36,338 nt of DNA, taken from contig NZ_AYMU01000021.1 in the NCBI RefSeq assembly GCF_000633395.1, positions 1-36,338 of the forward strand, given 5' to 3'. Source of the DNA: Pseudomonas sp. PH1b (GTDB taxonomy: Bacteria; Pseudomonadota; Gammaproteobacteria; Pseudomonadales; Pseudomonadaceae). Positions 10,186 to 19,035 of the stretch are shown piece after piece (the first letter of the stretch is position 1; each line of letters begins with the position of its first letter). Both the position numbers and the translations under genes were made by a program. Under the pieces are notes generated by a model. It saw only the letters and a list, made by a program, of their open reading frames with translations, had not been told where the DNA came from and ran no database searches.

Positions 10186-11613
10186 TCAGCTTTCGCTGGC
10201 GACTCCGCTTTTGCGGCGTGGGATGCCCAGGCGTTGACGGCGTTCCCAGAGGCACTTGCGGCTGACGCCCAGTTTGCGAGCCAGTTCGGTCTCGGTCATG
10301 TGGTCCTGGTGTTCGAGGACGAAATGCTGGAAGTAGTCTTCCAGAGACAGGTCTTCGGTTGGCTCGTGGCTGGTGCTGCCTGACTGTGGCGCGAGGCCGA
10401 CGAAGTCATCGTCCTCCAGATCGCTCAGCTCGATATCGATCCCCAGCAGGTCGGCAGAGATTTCCGGGCTTTCACACAGGATCACCGCGCGCTCGACGGC
10501 GTTCTCCAACTCGCGCACGTTGCCCGGCCAAGAGTAATGACGGATCGCCTGTTCGGCGTCGGCGGCGAACTTCAGGTCCGAGCGACCAACACGCGCGCTT
10601 TGACGGTCCAGGAAGGCTTGGGCGATTTCATTCACGTCGGCGCCGCGTTCGCGCAGGGCTGGCAACTTCAGGGCTATCACGTGCAGGCGGTAATACAGGT
10701 CTTCACGGAATTGGCCGATCTTTGACAGGCTCTTCAGGTCACGGTGGGTTGCCGCGATCAGGCGCACATCGACCTTTTGCGATTGCACCGAGCCCACGCG
10801 GCGGATCTCGCCTTCCTGCAAAACCCGCAGCAGGCGTGCCTGGGCTTCCAGTGGCAGTTCGCCGATCTCGTCGAGGAACAGCGTACCGCCGTCCGCGGCC
10901 TCTACCAGGCCGGCCCGGCCAGCGCTGGCGCCGGTGAACGCGCCCTTCTCGTGGCCGAACAGCTCGGACTCGATCAGGGTTTCCGGAATGGCCGCACAGT
11001 TCACCGAGATCATCGGCGCCTTGGCGCGCTTGGACAGATTGTGCAGCGCCCGTGCCACCAATTCCTTGCCGGTGCCGGACTCGCCCTGGATCAACACATT
11101 GGAGTCCGTGGGCGCGACCTTGCGGATCTTGCTGTACAGATCCTGCATGGGCGCGCAGGAGCCGATGATGCCGATTTCACCGTTGCTGTTGCTGGCACCC
11201 ACCTTGTCTGCGACCGCACCGGCCTTGCCCACAGGGCGTTCCGCTGGCGCGCTCTCGGCGCTTTGCCGATCTCGCAGGATGCGGGCCACTGCCTGGAGCA
11301 TTTCATCGTGATCGAAAGGCTTGGCGATATAGTCCACCGCGCCCATCTTCATCGAGTCCACGGCCGAGCGCAGACTGGCGTAGCTGGTCATGATCAGCAC
11401 CGGTGTGCCCTGGCCGAGCTTGATCAGTTCGGTGCCCGGGGCGCCTGGCAGGCGCAGGTCACTGACGATCAGGTCGAACGTGGGGATGCTGAAGCGTTCC
11501 TGGGCTTCCTGCACTGAGCCGGCTTCGCTGACCTGGTACTGGTTGCGTTCCAACAGGCGGCGCAGGGCGGAGCGGATGATGGTTTCGTCTTCGACGATCA
11601 GAATATGCGGCAT
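10186..11613 (-). CDS. cbrB: Sigma-54-dependent response regulator CbrB
   Basis: This 475-residue NtrC-family activator responds to carbon/nitrogen balance and switches on crcZ. The receiver domain (1-115) carries the acidic pocket ED (8-9), phospho-acceptor D52 and K98. The AAA+ domain (about 150-385) has Walker A GESGTGKE (177-184), the sigma-54-contacting GAFTGA (224-229) and Walker B GGTLFLDEIGEL (242-253). The C-terminal Fis-type helix-turn-helix spans about 440-463. Between receiver and AAA+ domains sits a loose linker rich in Ala, Ser and Gly. It follows cbrA by 22 bases in one operon and is closed by a strong terminator. Confidence 0.97.
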   Translation of the reverse strand: MPHILIVEDETIIRSALRRLLERNQYQVSEAGSVQEAQERFSIPTFDLIVSDLRLPGAPGTELIKLGQGTPVLIMTSYASLRSAVDSMKMGAVDYIAKPFDHDEMLQAVARILRDRQSAESAPAERPVGKAGAVADKVGASNSNGEIGIIGSCAPMQDLYSKIRKVAPTDSNVLIQGESGTGKELVARALHNLSKRAKAPMISVNCAAIPETLIESELFGHEKGAFTGASAGRAGLVEAADGGTLFLDEIGELPLEAQARLLRVLQEGEIRRVGSVQSQKVDVRLIAATHRDLKSLSKIGQFREDLYYRLHVIALKLPALRERGADVNEIAQAFLDRQSARVGRSDLKFAADAEQAIRHYSWPGNVRELENAVERAVILCESPEISADLLGIDIELSDLEDDDFVGLAPQSGSTSHEPTEDLSLEDYFQHFVLEHQDHMTETELARKLGVSRKCLWERRQRLGIPRRKSGVASES

Positions 11614-11635
11614 TGATTCAATTCTCTCGACGGTC

Positions 11636-14590
11636 TCAGTTCACAGCGGACGTCGCTTCGACATGACGCGGCAAAGTCACCCGAATACGGGTACCGCGTT
11701 GGCTTTGAGGATCGGCCGGGCTGTCGATGGTGATTTGTCCATAATGCTCTTCAACGATGGAATAGACCAGCGCAAGGCCCAGACCGGTGCCTTCCCCAGG
11801 GTCCTTTGTGGTGAAAAACGGTTCGAACAATCGGTCCATGATGTTCTTCGGAATACCGCTGCCTTCGTCCTCCACGATCAGGTCGACCGTGTGCTCGAAA
11901 GCCTCGCTCTTGACGCGTACGGCGCTGCCGGGAGGGGAGGCGTCGCGGGCGTTGGAAAGAAGGTTGATCAAGACCTGGGCAAGCCGTTGCGGATCCCCGT
12001 CGACCCAGTGGTCGGGATCGCACAGGTTGAAGAACTGCACTTCGAAATTGCGCCGGTTCAGCGCCAGCAGACCGATGGCGTCCTGGGCGACTTCGGCCAG
12101 GCACACTGCTTCGTCGTTGTGCTGATGGCTGCCAGCATGGGCAAAGCTCATCAGCGATTGGACGATGCGCGATATGCGCTTGGTCTGCTCGAGGATCTGC
12201 TCGCTGATTTCCGTCAGCTCGCCGTCTTCCTCACGTTCTTCCCGCAGGTTCTGCGCCAGGCAGGCGATACCGGTGATCGGGTTGCCGATTTCGTGAGCGA
12301 CCCCAGCGGCCAGGCGTCCGATGCTGGCCAGGCGTTCGGAGTGCACCAGCTTGTCTTCCAGGGTCTGGGTTTCGGTCAGGTCCTCCACCAGCAGCACCAG
12401 GCCGCTGTTGCCCGGGGCCAGGGGCTCGTCGATGGCCGCCTTGTGCAGGTTCAGCCAGCGGGTCTGGCCATCGAGGGCCAGGTGCTGCTTGTGCAGGTGT
12501 TCGTCCGGCAGGTTGATGAAGCCTTGCAGCAGGTCTTTCCACGGATTGCTGATAGTGCTCAGGCGCGAGCCCACCACGTGCTGGGCTGGTATGCCGGTGA
12601 GCTCTTCCATGGCCTTGTTCCACATCAGGATCTCTTGGTCCTTGGCCAGGGAGCAGACGCCCATCGGCAGCTCTTGCAGGGTCTGTCGGTGATAGCGGCG
12701 CAGGGCATCGAGCTCGGCGGCCAGACCGGTCAGGCGCGAGTGGTAGTCTTCAAGCCGGCTTTCGATGAAGTGAATGTCCTCGGTAACGTAGTTTTCACCG
12801 CCTGCCTTGTAGGGCAGGAAGGTTTCGACCATGTCCTGGGCAACGCTCGGCCCCATCAGGCCGGACAGGTTGGCTTCGATACGGTCCCGCAGGCGCCGCA
12901 GCGCATAGGGCCGGCGTTCATCGAAGGGCAGGTAGAGGTCGCGCAGGGCCTGTTCCACTTCCTTTTGCGCGGCCTTGGCGCCCAACGGCTTGGCCAGTTG
13001 CGTGGCGAACTCCTGGGGCGAGGCGGCATGCAGCTCCCGGCGTTGCGGGCGACGTACGTTGTCTACCGCGCAGGCTTCGGCGGCGCTGGCTTCTTCGCTG
13101 CTGGCGTTGGTGAAGAGCGAGATCAGGGTGAACATCAGCACGTTGGCCGCCAGGGAGGCGATGGCTGCCATGTGCCAACTGGTGTCGTCGAGGACGTAGA
13201 TCATGTTCAGCAGCGGGATATAGAAGCCCTGCAGATTGCCGATCAACGGCAGCAACATGGTCACCAGCCATACCAGAATCCCGGCCAGCAGCCCGGCGAT
13301 GAAGCCGCGGCGGTTGGCGGTTGGCCAATACAGCACCGACAGCACGCCAGGAAGGAATTGCAAGGTGGCGACAAAGGCCACGATCCCCAGGTTGGCCAGG
13401 TCCTGTTCGGCCCCCAGCAGCAGGTAGAAGGCGTAGCCGGCCATGATGATGGCGACGATCAGGGCGCGGCGGGTCCATTTCAGCCAGCGGTAGATGTTGC
13501 CCTCCGCAGGTGGCTGATAAAGCGGCAGCACCAGGTGGTTCAGGGCCATTCCCGAGAGCGCGAGGGTTGTGACGATGATCAGGCCGCTGGCGGCCGACAA
13601 GCCGCCGACATAGGCCAGCAAGGCCAGCGCCGGACTGTTGGCGGCGATGCCGATGCCCAGGGTGAAGTATTCCGGGTTGGTAGTGGCGCCGAGCTTGAGC
13701 CCGGCCCAGAGAATCAAAGGCACTGCCAGGCTCATCAGCAGCAGGAACAACGGCAGCCCCCAGCTGGCGCTGACCAGCGCGCGGGGGTTGAGATTCTCGG
13801 TAAAGGTCATGTGATACATGTGTGGCATCACGATCGCCGAGGCGAAGAACACCAGCAGCAAGGTGCGCCATGGGCCTTCCTGCAGCGGGGTGTGCAGCGC
13901 AGCGAGGGCGGTCTGGTTCTGCAGCAGCCAGAGCTCGAGTTGCTGCGGGCCATCGAACACCCCGTACAGCGCATAGAGACCGACGCCGCCGATGGCGATC
14001 AGCTTGATCACCGACTCGAAGGCGATGGCGAATACCAGGCCTTCATGTTTTTCCCGGGTGGCAATGTGTCGCGAGCCGAAGAAAATCGTGAACAGGGTTA
14101 TCAGGGCGCAAAAGCTCAGCGCCACGCGATGCTGTACTGGTTCATGGGTGAGGATGCCGATGGAGTCGGCCACGGCCTGGATCTGCAGGGCCAGCAGGGG
14201 CAGGACCCCTACCAGCATGAAGATGGTGGTCAGCGCGCCGGCCCAGGTGCTGCGAAAGCGGAAGGCAAACAGGTCCGCCAGGGACGACAGCTGATAGGTA
14301 CGGGTGATCTTGAGGATCGGATACAGCAGCACCGGTGCCAGCAGAAAGGCCCCGGACACCCCCAGGTAGCTGGAGAGGAAGCCATAGCCGTACTGATAGG
14401 CCAGGCCCACGGTGCCGTAGAACGCCCAGGCGCTGGCGTAGACCCCCAAGGACAGGGTGTAGGTCAGCGGGTGGCGAATGATCGAGCGTGGAATCATGCC
14501 GCGCTCACTGATCCAGGCCACCCCGAACAGCACCAGCAAATAGGCGGCGCTGATCAGGATCATCTGGGTCAGGCTAAAGCTCATCGGCAT
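11636..14590 (-). CDS. cbrA: Sensor histidine kinase CbrA with transporter-like N-terminus
   Basis: This 984-residue inner-membrane kinase is the partner of CbrB. Residues 1 to about 500 form a run of hydrophobic segments resembling the SLC5 sodium/solute symporter family; histidine transport has been reported for this domain in Pseudomonas. A linker and a PAS-like domain (about 630-730) follow. The HisKA domain contains GVAHEIGNP with phospho-acceptor H766. The ATPase domain holds NLLSNARDA, DEGSGIP, FEPFFTTK and GTGLGLALV. The ATG at 14590 lies inside the end of cbrX (17-base overlap); ATG 14584 is an alternative two codons in. Translation is probably coupled to cbrX because no independent Shine-Dalgarno is evident. 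Confidence 0.97.
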   Translation of the reverse strand: MPMSFSLTQMILISAAYLLVLFGVAWISERGMIPRSIIRHPLTYTLSLGVYASAWAFYGTVGLAYQYGYGFLSSYLGVSGAFLLAPVLLYPILKITRTYQLSSLADLFAFRFRSTWAGALTTIFMLVGVLPLLALQIQAVADSIGILTHEPVQHRVALSFCALITLFTIFFGSRHIATREKHEGLVFAIAFESVIKLIAIGGVGLYALYGVFDGPQQLELWLLQNQTALAALHTPLQEGPWRTLLLVFFASAIVMPHMYHMTFTENLNPRALVSASWGLPLFLLLMSLAVPLILWAGLKLGATTNPEYFTLGIGIAANSPALALLAYVGGLSAASGLIIVTTLALSGMALNHLVLPLYQPPAEGNIYRWLKWTRRALIVAIIMAGYAFYLLLGAEQDLANLGIVAFVATLQFLPGVLSVLYWPTANRRGFIAGLLAGILVWLVTMLLPLIGNLQGFYIPLLNMIYVLDDTSWHMAAIASLAANVLMFTLISLFTNASSEEASAAEACAVDNVRRPQRRELHAASPQEFATQLAKPLGAKAAQKEVEQALRDLYLPFDERRPYALRRLRDRIEANLSGLMGPSVAQDMVETFLPYKAGGENYVTEDIHFIESRLEDYHSRLTGLAAELDALRRYHRQTLQELPMGVCSLAKDQEILMWNKAMEELTGIPAQHVVGSRLSTISNPWKDLLQGFINLPDEHLHKQHLALDGQTRWLNLHKAAIDEPLAPGNSGLVLLVEDLTETQTLEDKLVHSERLASIGRLAAGVAHEIGNPITGIACLAQNLREEREEDGELTEISEQILEQTKRISRIVQSLMSFAHAGSHQHNDEAVCLAEVAQDAIGLLALNRRNFEVQFFNLCDPDHWVDGDPQRLAQVLINLLSNARDASPPGSAVRVKSEAFEHTVDLIVEDEGSGIPKNIMDRLFEPFFTTKDPGEGTGLGLALVYSIVEEHYGQITIDSPADPQSQRGTRIRVTLPRHVEATSAVN

Positions 14591-14750
14591 CTTTTTGGCT
14601 CTGCAGGATGAAGGTCACGACGATCAGAATCAGCCAGAGCAGATACGGGCGATACCAGGCGCCAGTAGCATCGATCCACCAATCCATGATGGCGGGGGAG
14701 AACAGATAGATCCCCACTACCAGGAGCAGGACCAAGCGATAGATGTACAT
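14574..14750 (-). CDS. cbrX: CbrX, 58-residue membrane protein upstream of cbrA
   Basis: A minus-strand frame from ATG 14750 to TAG 14574 encodes 58 residues beginning MYIYRLVLLLVVGIY. AGAGAGG stands just upstream of the ATG, a good ribosome binding site. It has two hydrophobic segments (about 4-18 and 36-49) separated by DWWIDATGAWYRP, so a two-helix inner-membrane protein is likely. The end of the gene overlaps the cbrA start in another frame. From memory, a small ORF in this position is called cbrX in P. putida, with cbrA translation coupled to it. Whether the peptide itself has a function, for example helping CbrA membrane insertion, is not shown by the sequence. Confidence 0.85.
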   Translation of the reverse strand: MYIYRLVLLLVVGIYLFSPAIMDWWIDATGAWYRPYLLWLILIVVTFILQSQKDADEL

Positions 14751-14827
14751 CTCGGCCTCTCTTTATTGTGTGCGTGCCCGAAAACGTGCGGCGATGGTAA
14801 CGGATGGGCGCCAAGCTGCAAGGGGCG

Positions 14828-15724
14828 TCAGCTTAATTGCGCTTCCGGCACGCTCAGTGTGCGTGGAATCAGGCTCGCATCCCAGTGGGCGATGCCCCAG
14901 CTCATGATCTGTGTCACGGGGGCTCCCTCGAGTTCGTTGCCCGGTTTCTGGCCCAGTGCTCGCAGGGCCCGCAGCAGCAGAGGCGGTGCCCGGTCCTCGG
15001 TCAGGGGCGGCGAACGATAGGACTTGCCCAGCTTGTGGCCGTCCGGCTGGGTGATCAGGGGCACGTGCAAATAGCGTGGCTGTGGCAGTCCCAGCAACTC
15101 CTGCAGGTACAGCTGGCGTGGTGTGGAGTCCAGCAGGTCGGCGCCACGAACGATATCGGTGATGCCCTGCCAGGCGTCATCGAGCACCACGGCCAGTTGA
15201 TAGGCATAGAGGCCGTCCCGACGACGGATCACGAAATCCCCGACTTCCCGACCCAGATGCTGGCGGTACTCGCCCTGCACCCGGTCGATGAAGCGGTATT
15301 CAAGCTCCGGTACCCGCAGGCGGATCGCCGCGTTGTCCTGGGCGTGGCCGAGGTTGCGGCACAGCCCGGGATAAATGCCCTGGTAGGGCTCCAGTTGCTT
15401 GCGCGAACAGGTGCAGGCGTAGGCGAGCCCCTGGTTGAACAGGCGATTGAGAACTGCAGCATAGGCATCGTGGCGATCGCTCTGGCGGATCATTTCGCCA
15501 TCCCACTCGAAACCGTAGCTTTCCAGGGCCTTGAGAATGGCTGCCTGGGCGCCGGGTTCCTCCCGGGGCGGATCGAGATCTTCCATGCGCAGCAGCCAGC
15601 GCCCGCCGGCGGCGCGGGCGTCCAGATAGGAGGCCAGGGCGGCGACCAGCGAGCCGAAGTGCAGGTAGCCGCTGGGAGTAGGCGCGAAGCGCCCGATATA
15701 TGCAGAGGATGTGGAGGCAGTCAT
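14828..15724 (-). CDS. gluQRS: Glutamyl-Q tRNA(Asp) synthetase
   Basis: This 298-residue paralog of the GluRS catalytic core lacks the anticodon-binding domain. It activates glutamate and attaches it to queuosine in the wobble position of tRNA(Asp). GRFAPTPSGYLHFGS near residues 11-25 is the HIGH-type motif. CTCSRKQL and YPGLCRN supply the zinc-binding cysteines, and HKLGKSYRSPPL is the KMSKS-like loop. The gene lies 113 bases downstream of dksA on the same strand, with a terminator between; a dksA-gluQRS arrangement with attenuating terminator is known in enterobacteria. Confidence 0.96.
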   Translation of the reverse strand: MTASTSSAYIGRFAPTPSGYLHFGSLVAALASYLDARAAGGRWLLRMEDLDPPREEPGAQAAILKALESYGFEWDGEMIRQSDRHDAYAAVLNRLFNQGLAYACTCSRKQLEPYQGIYPGLCRNLGHAQDNAAIRLRVPELEYRFIDRVQGEYRQHLGREVGDFVIRRRDGLYAYQLAVVLDDAWQGITDIVRGADLLDSTPRQLYLQELLGLPQPRYLHVPLITQPDGHKLGKSYRSPPLTEDRAPPLLLRALRALGQKPGNELEGAPVTQIMSWGIAHWDASLIPRTLSVPEAQLS

Positions 15725-15786
15725 GGAGCGGATGTTACTTCGTCTGGCCCCGTGGTGACGATGCTGTCAGGGAGGCGGGGGAAGGC

Positions 15787-15820
15787 AGAAACGAAAACGG
15801 AGCGTGTATACGCTCCGTTT
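15787..15820 (-). terminator. Terminator between dksA and gluQRS
   Basis: AAACGGAGCG (15795-15804) pairs with CGCTCCGTTT (15811-15820), a perfect 10-bp stem with a 6-base loop. The minus strand then reads CGTTTC. It follows the dksA stop by 17 bases and should end or attenuate transcription before gluQRS. Confidence 0.8.
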
Positions 15821-15837
15821 CAGGTTCAGGCTGGCGA

Positions 15838-16278
15838 TTACTTGCCGACCTGTTTTTCCTTGATTTCCGCCAGGGTCTTGCAGTCGACGCACATGTCGGC
15901 GGTTGGGCGGGCTTCCAGGCGGCGGATACCGATCTCGACTCCGCAAGACTCACACCAGCCGTACTCTTCGTCTTCGATCAACTGCAGGGTCTTGTCGATC
16001 TTCTTGATCAACTTGCGCTCACGATCGCGAGCACGCAGTTCAAGGCTGAACTCTTCTTCCTGGCTGGCGCGGTCGGCCGGGTCGGGGAAGTTGGCTGCTT
16101 CGTCTTTCATGTGATCAACAGTGCGGTCGACTTCCTGCATCAAGTCCTGTTTCCACTTGTTCAGGATCTTGGTGAAGTGCTCGCGCATGGGCTTGCCCAT
16201 GTACTCTTCGCCCGCAGTTTCAACATAAGGTTCAAAACCGCTGATCGATTGAATCTGTTGCTTTGCTTGGGTGGGCAT
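15838..16278 (-). CDS. dksA: RNA polymerase-binding transcription factor DksA
   Basis: This 146-residue protein binds the RNA polymerase secondary channel and, with ppGpp, controls rRNA and amino-acid promoters. It has the coiled-coil region with the acidic tip DPADRAS (66-72) and a four-cysteine zinc finger (C109, C112, C130, C133). I use the ATG at 16278 (MPTQAKQQIQ) rather than the longer open frame to 16356: AGAGG lies upstream and this matches family length. Its presence beside an rRNA-type promoter at the right end of the window is coincidental, but that promoter would be its target. Confidence 0.97.
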   Translation of the reverse strand: MPTQAKQQIQSISGFEPYVETAGEEYMGKPMREHFTKILNKWKQDLMQEVDRTVDHMKDEAANFPDPADRASQEEEFSLELRARDRERKLIKKIDKTLQLIEDEEYGWCESCGVEIGIRRLEARPTADMCVDCKTLAEIKEKQVGK

Positions 16279-16617
16279 GAATGGACCGCCTCTACTCTTG
16301 TAATCCATTGCGCAGGATTGCTCCATCTCCGACACTTGCCGGCCCTGCGGCTGCAAGCGGGCGAACTTACCAGATCAAACCAGAGCGCGCTACTCCCGGT
16401 TGTCGAGCCTATGTGCTGCCTGGCTCACAAGGACGGGAAAAGTCCGACGCGGCTTGCTGATCGGCTCGTTCAATCATTGATTTTAGTCAAGTCTGCAGGT
16501 TATGTGGCACCTGTTGGCGCAAGGCAACAGACCGCTCATATGGCCTCGGGTTCTCCCGGACTTCGCCAGATGGGTAGAATCGGACTTTTGCTCCCCACTC
16601 GAATTGAAGGAAGGCTA
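16279..16617. other. Divergent intergenic region dksA / aminotransferase
   Basis: These 339 bases must carry the dksA promoter (minus) and the aminotransferase promoter (plus). TTGATT near 16481 followed after about 17 bases by TTATGT is a weak sigma-70 candidate for the plus strand. I see no terminator, RNA gene or coding frame with a ribosome binding site here. Confidence 0.35.
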
Positions 16618-17790
16618 ATGGCTCTGCCCTACAGTGCGCGCAGTCGCGCTATCGAACCTTTCCATGTCATGGCCCTGCTGGCCCGCGCCAATGAGTTGCA
16701 GGCCGCCGGGCATGATGTGATTCACCTGGAGATCGGCGAACCGGACTTCACCACGGCCGAGCCGATCATCAAGGCCGGGCAGGCGGCATTGAGTGCGGGC
16801 AAGACCCGCTATACCGCGGCGCGCGGAATTCCCGAGTTGCGGCGGGCGATCTCCGGCTTCTATCAACAGCGTTATGGCCTGGATATCGACCCCGAGCGGA
16901 TCATGATCACCCCCGGTGGTTCCGGCGCCTTGCTGTTGGCCAGCAGCCTGCTGGTGGACCCGGGCAAGCATTGGCTGCTGGCAGACCCGGGCTATCCGTG
17001 CAACCGGCACTTTCTGCGTCTGGTGGAGGGGGCTGCGCAACTGGTTCCGGTGGGGCCGGACGTGCGTTACCAACTGACACCGGACCTGGTGGAGCGCTAT
17101 TGGGATCAAGACAGCGTCGGCGCCCTGGTGGCCTCACCGGCGAACCCGACGGGCACCCTGCTCAGTCGCGACGAGCTGGCTGGCCTGTCCGCTGCAGTCA
17201 AGGCGCGCAATGGGCATTTGGTGGTGGACGAGATCTATCACGGCCTGACCTATGGCACGGATGCTGCCAGCGTGCTGGAAGTCGATGACAGTGCCTTTGT
17301 CCTGAACAGTTTCTCCAAGTATTTCGGCATGACCGGCTGGCGCCTGGGTTGGCTGGTGGCGCCGCCGGCGGCCATCGGTGAGCTGGAGAAGCTGGCGCAG
17401 AACCTCTACATCAGCGCGCCGAGCATGGCCCAGTATGCCGCCCTGGCCTGTTTCAAGCCGGAAACCATCAGCATTCTGGAAGAGCGTCGTGCCGAATTCG
17501 GCCGGCGTCGCGACTTCCTTCTGCCCGCCTTGCGCGAGCTGGGGTTCGGCATTGCCGTAGAACCCGAGGGGGCGTTTTACCTGTACGCCGATATCAGTGC
17601 CTTTGGCGGAGATGCCTTTGCCTTCTGCCGGCACTTCCTGGAGACCGAGCACCTGGCCTTCACGCCGGGGCTGGATTTTGGTCGCCATCAAGCCGGCCAT
17701 CATGTGCGATTTGCCTACACCCAGAGCCTGGAGCGCCTGCAGGAAGCCGTGGAGCGCATTGCCCGCGGCCTGCAGAGTTGGCAAGGCTGA
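16618..17790 (+). CDS. PLP-dependent aminotransferase (class I/II)
   Basis: This 390-residue fold-type I aminotransferase of the aspartate-aminotransferase superfamily carries HLEIGEPDF near the N-terminus, ASPANPTGT, DEIYHGLTYG, and SFSKYFGMTGWRLGW with the PLP-binding lysine K234. The ATG at 16618 is preceded by GAAGGAAGG, a strong ribosome binding site; an open frame upstream to 15700 is non-coding. It overlaps sfsA by one base (TGATG), so the two form an operon. The amino-donor specificity cannot be told from the sequence; alanine/aspartate/aromatic types are all possible. Confidence 0.9.
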   Translation: MALPYSARSRAIEPFHVMALLARANELQAAGHDVIHLEIGEPDFTTAEPIIKAGQAALSAGKTRYTAARGIPELRRAISGFYQQRYGLDIDPERIMITPGGSGALLLASSLLVDPGKHWLLADPGYPCNRHFLRLVEGAAQLVPVGPDVRYQLTPDLVERYWDQDSVGALVASPANPTGTLLSRDELAGLSAAVKARNGHLVVDEIYHGLTYGTDAASVLEVDDSAFVLNSFSKYFGMTGWRLGWLVAPPAAIGELEKLAQNLYISAPSMAQYAALACFKPETISILEERRAEFGRRRDFLLPALRELGFGIAVEPEGAFYLYADISAFGGDAFAFCRHFLETEHLAFTPGLDFGRHQAGHHVRFAYTQSLERLQEAVERIARGLQSWQG

Positions 17791-18503
17791 TGCGCTTCGA
17801 TCCTCCCCTGGAAGAAGGGCGTCTGCTGCGTCGCTACAAACGTTTCCTGGCTGATATTGAAACCCTTGGCGGCGAACAGTTGACCATCCACTGCCCCAAT
17901 ACCGGCTCGATGTTCAACTGCATGGTCGAAGGCGGCCAGGTCTGGTTCAGCCGTTCCAATGATCCCAAGCGCAAGCTGCCGGGCACTTGGGAAATCAGTG
18001 AGACGCCTCAGGGGCGGCTGGCTTGCGTGAATACCGCGCGGGCCAATTCGCTGGTTGAGGAGGCGCTGCGGGCCGGGCTGATCAGCGAATTGAACGGGTT
18101 CAGCGGGCTCAAGCGCGAAGTGCCCTATGGGCAAGAGAACAGTCGCATCGATTTTCGCCTGGATTACCCGGAAGGGCCGGCCTATGTCGAGGTCAAGAGC
18201 GTCACCCTGGGGTTCGATGGCTCGGCGGTGGCGGCGTTTCCCGATGCCGTGACCCAGCGCGGAGCCAAGCACTTGCGCGAGTTGGCGAGCCTGGCCCGGG
18301 ACGGCGTACGCGCGGTGCAGCTGTATTGCGTCAACCTTTCGGGGATCGAGGCAGTGCGTCCGGCGCAGGAAATCGACCCGGGGTATGCGGCTGCCTTGCG
18401 GGAGGCTGTGGCGGCGGGAGTCGAAGTGCTGGCCTACGGCGTTCGCCTGACCGCACAAGAGGTCTGCATCGACCGACGTCTTGAGGTGTTGCTCGAAGGC
18501 TAG
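17790..18503 (+). CDS. sfsA: SfsA family DNA/RNA nuclease-like protein
   Basis: This 237-residue protein matches SfsA (sugar fermentation stimulation protein). It has the conserved LTIHCPNTGSM, the late motif RIDFRLDYPEG and VEVKSVTL, the PD-(D/E)XK-like core of the family, and FPDAVTQRGAKHLREL. E. coli SfsA was described as a maltose-metabolism regulator that binds DNA; the true activity remains unsettled. The start is the ATG at 17790, overlapping the aminotransferase stop. The stop codon TAG lies in CTAG (18500-18503), shared with the convergent Rieske gene. Confidence 0.95.
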   Translation: MRFDPPLEEGRLLRRYKRFLADIETLGGEQLTIHCPNTGSMFNCMVEGGQVWFSRSNDPKRKLPGTWEISETPQGRLACVNTARANSLVEEALRAGLISELNGFSGLKREVPYGQENSRIDFRLDYPEGPAYVEVKSVTLGFDGSAVAAFPDAVTQRGAKHLRELASLARDGVRAVQLYCVNLSGIEAVRPAQEIDPGYAAALREAVAAGVEVLAYGVRLTAQEVCIDRRLEVLLEG

Positions 18504-18817
18504 AGGTCGACCCAGATTCCCTGGCTGTCTTCGCGACAGTCGATGGCTTCCAGGAACTGGCCGGCGCAGGGGCCGGCCACGCACTCGCCACTTTCAATCA
18601 GAAACAGCGCGCCGTGGGTGGCGCACTGGATCAGGCTGGCGCTGGGATCGAGGAACTGGTCGGGTTGCCACTCCAGGGAGACGCCGCGGTGTGGACAGCG
18701 ATTGGCATACACATAGGCCTGATGTTCGCGGCGTACGGCAAACAGCTTCACTCCACCGAGCTGGAAACCGCGGCTGCCGGCCTCGGGCAGATCACTTGCG
18801 GCGCAAAGAAATTTCAT
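18500..18817 (-). CDS. Small Rieske [2Fe-2S] protein
   Basis: This 105-residue stand-alone Rieske domain has CPHRG (C41, H43) and CATHG (C65, H68), the four [2Fe-2S] ligands. The absence of a membrane anchor or catalytic domain makes it a soluble ferredoxin-like electron carrier, similar to the NirD/BphF type. Partner oxygenase or reductase genes are not adjacent. It converges on sfsA, sharing CTAG so each gene reads TAG as its stop. Upstream is the phu heme-uptake operon in divergent orientation, but a functional link to heme is only a guess. Confidence 0.9.
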   Translation of the reverse strand: MKFLCAASDLPEAGSRGFQLGGVKLFAVRREHQAYVYANRCPHRGVSLEWQPDQFLDPSASLIQCATHGALFLIESGECVAGPCAGQFLEAIDCREDSQGIWVDL

Positions 18818-18906
18818 GGCTATCCTCAGGTTCCAACGGCTCTGCGCTCAGGCTGTCACAGTTTTTCCGTGACTGCAGAATGAAACATGTCGACGCTTGA
18901 CGGCCA

Positions 18907-18925
18907 AATGAAAACAATTATCAAA
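18907..18925. promoter_or_regulatory. Possible Fur box upstream of phuT
   Basis: AATGAAAACAATTATCAAA matches 11 of 19 positions of the Fur consensus GATAATGATAATCATTATC and lies 110 bases before phuT in an AT-rich pocket. Iron control of heme uptake is expected. The match is much weaker than the box before prrF. Confidence 0.5.
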
Positions 18926-19035
18926 TGGCCGCCTCGCTCGTCATGGGGCACTTGCTCATTTCGATGCCTGCTCTGCCTGGCATGTCACATGGACAGCTGC
19001 CTTGCGGGCTTCACCTCTATCAAGGAAATGTTCTT

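Noticed and set aside
11390..14611. Very long open frame on the plus strand opposite cbrA (over 1000 codons)
   Set aside because: It mirrors cbrA, whose minus-strand product has complete kinase motifs. Its translation is rich in Gln, Gly, His and Arg with no domain, as expected for antisense of GC-rich coding DNA.
14581..14814. 77-codon minus-strand frame upstream of cbrA
   Set aside because: The frame with a ribosome binding site and membrane-protein composition is the overlapping 58-codon cbrX; this one is its shadow.
16505..16521. TGGCAC-containing sigma-54-like sequence before the aminotransferase
   Set aside because: Spacing between GG and GC is nine bases rather than ten and the -12 element does not match.
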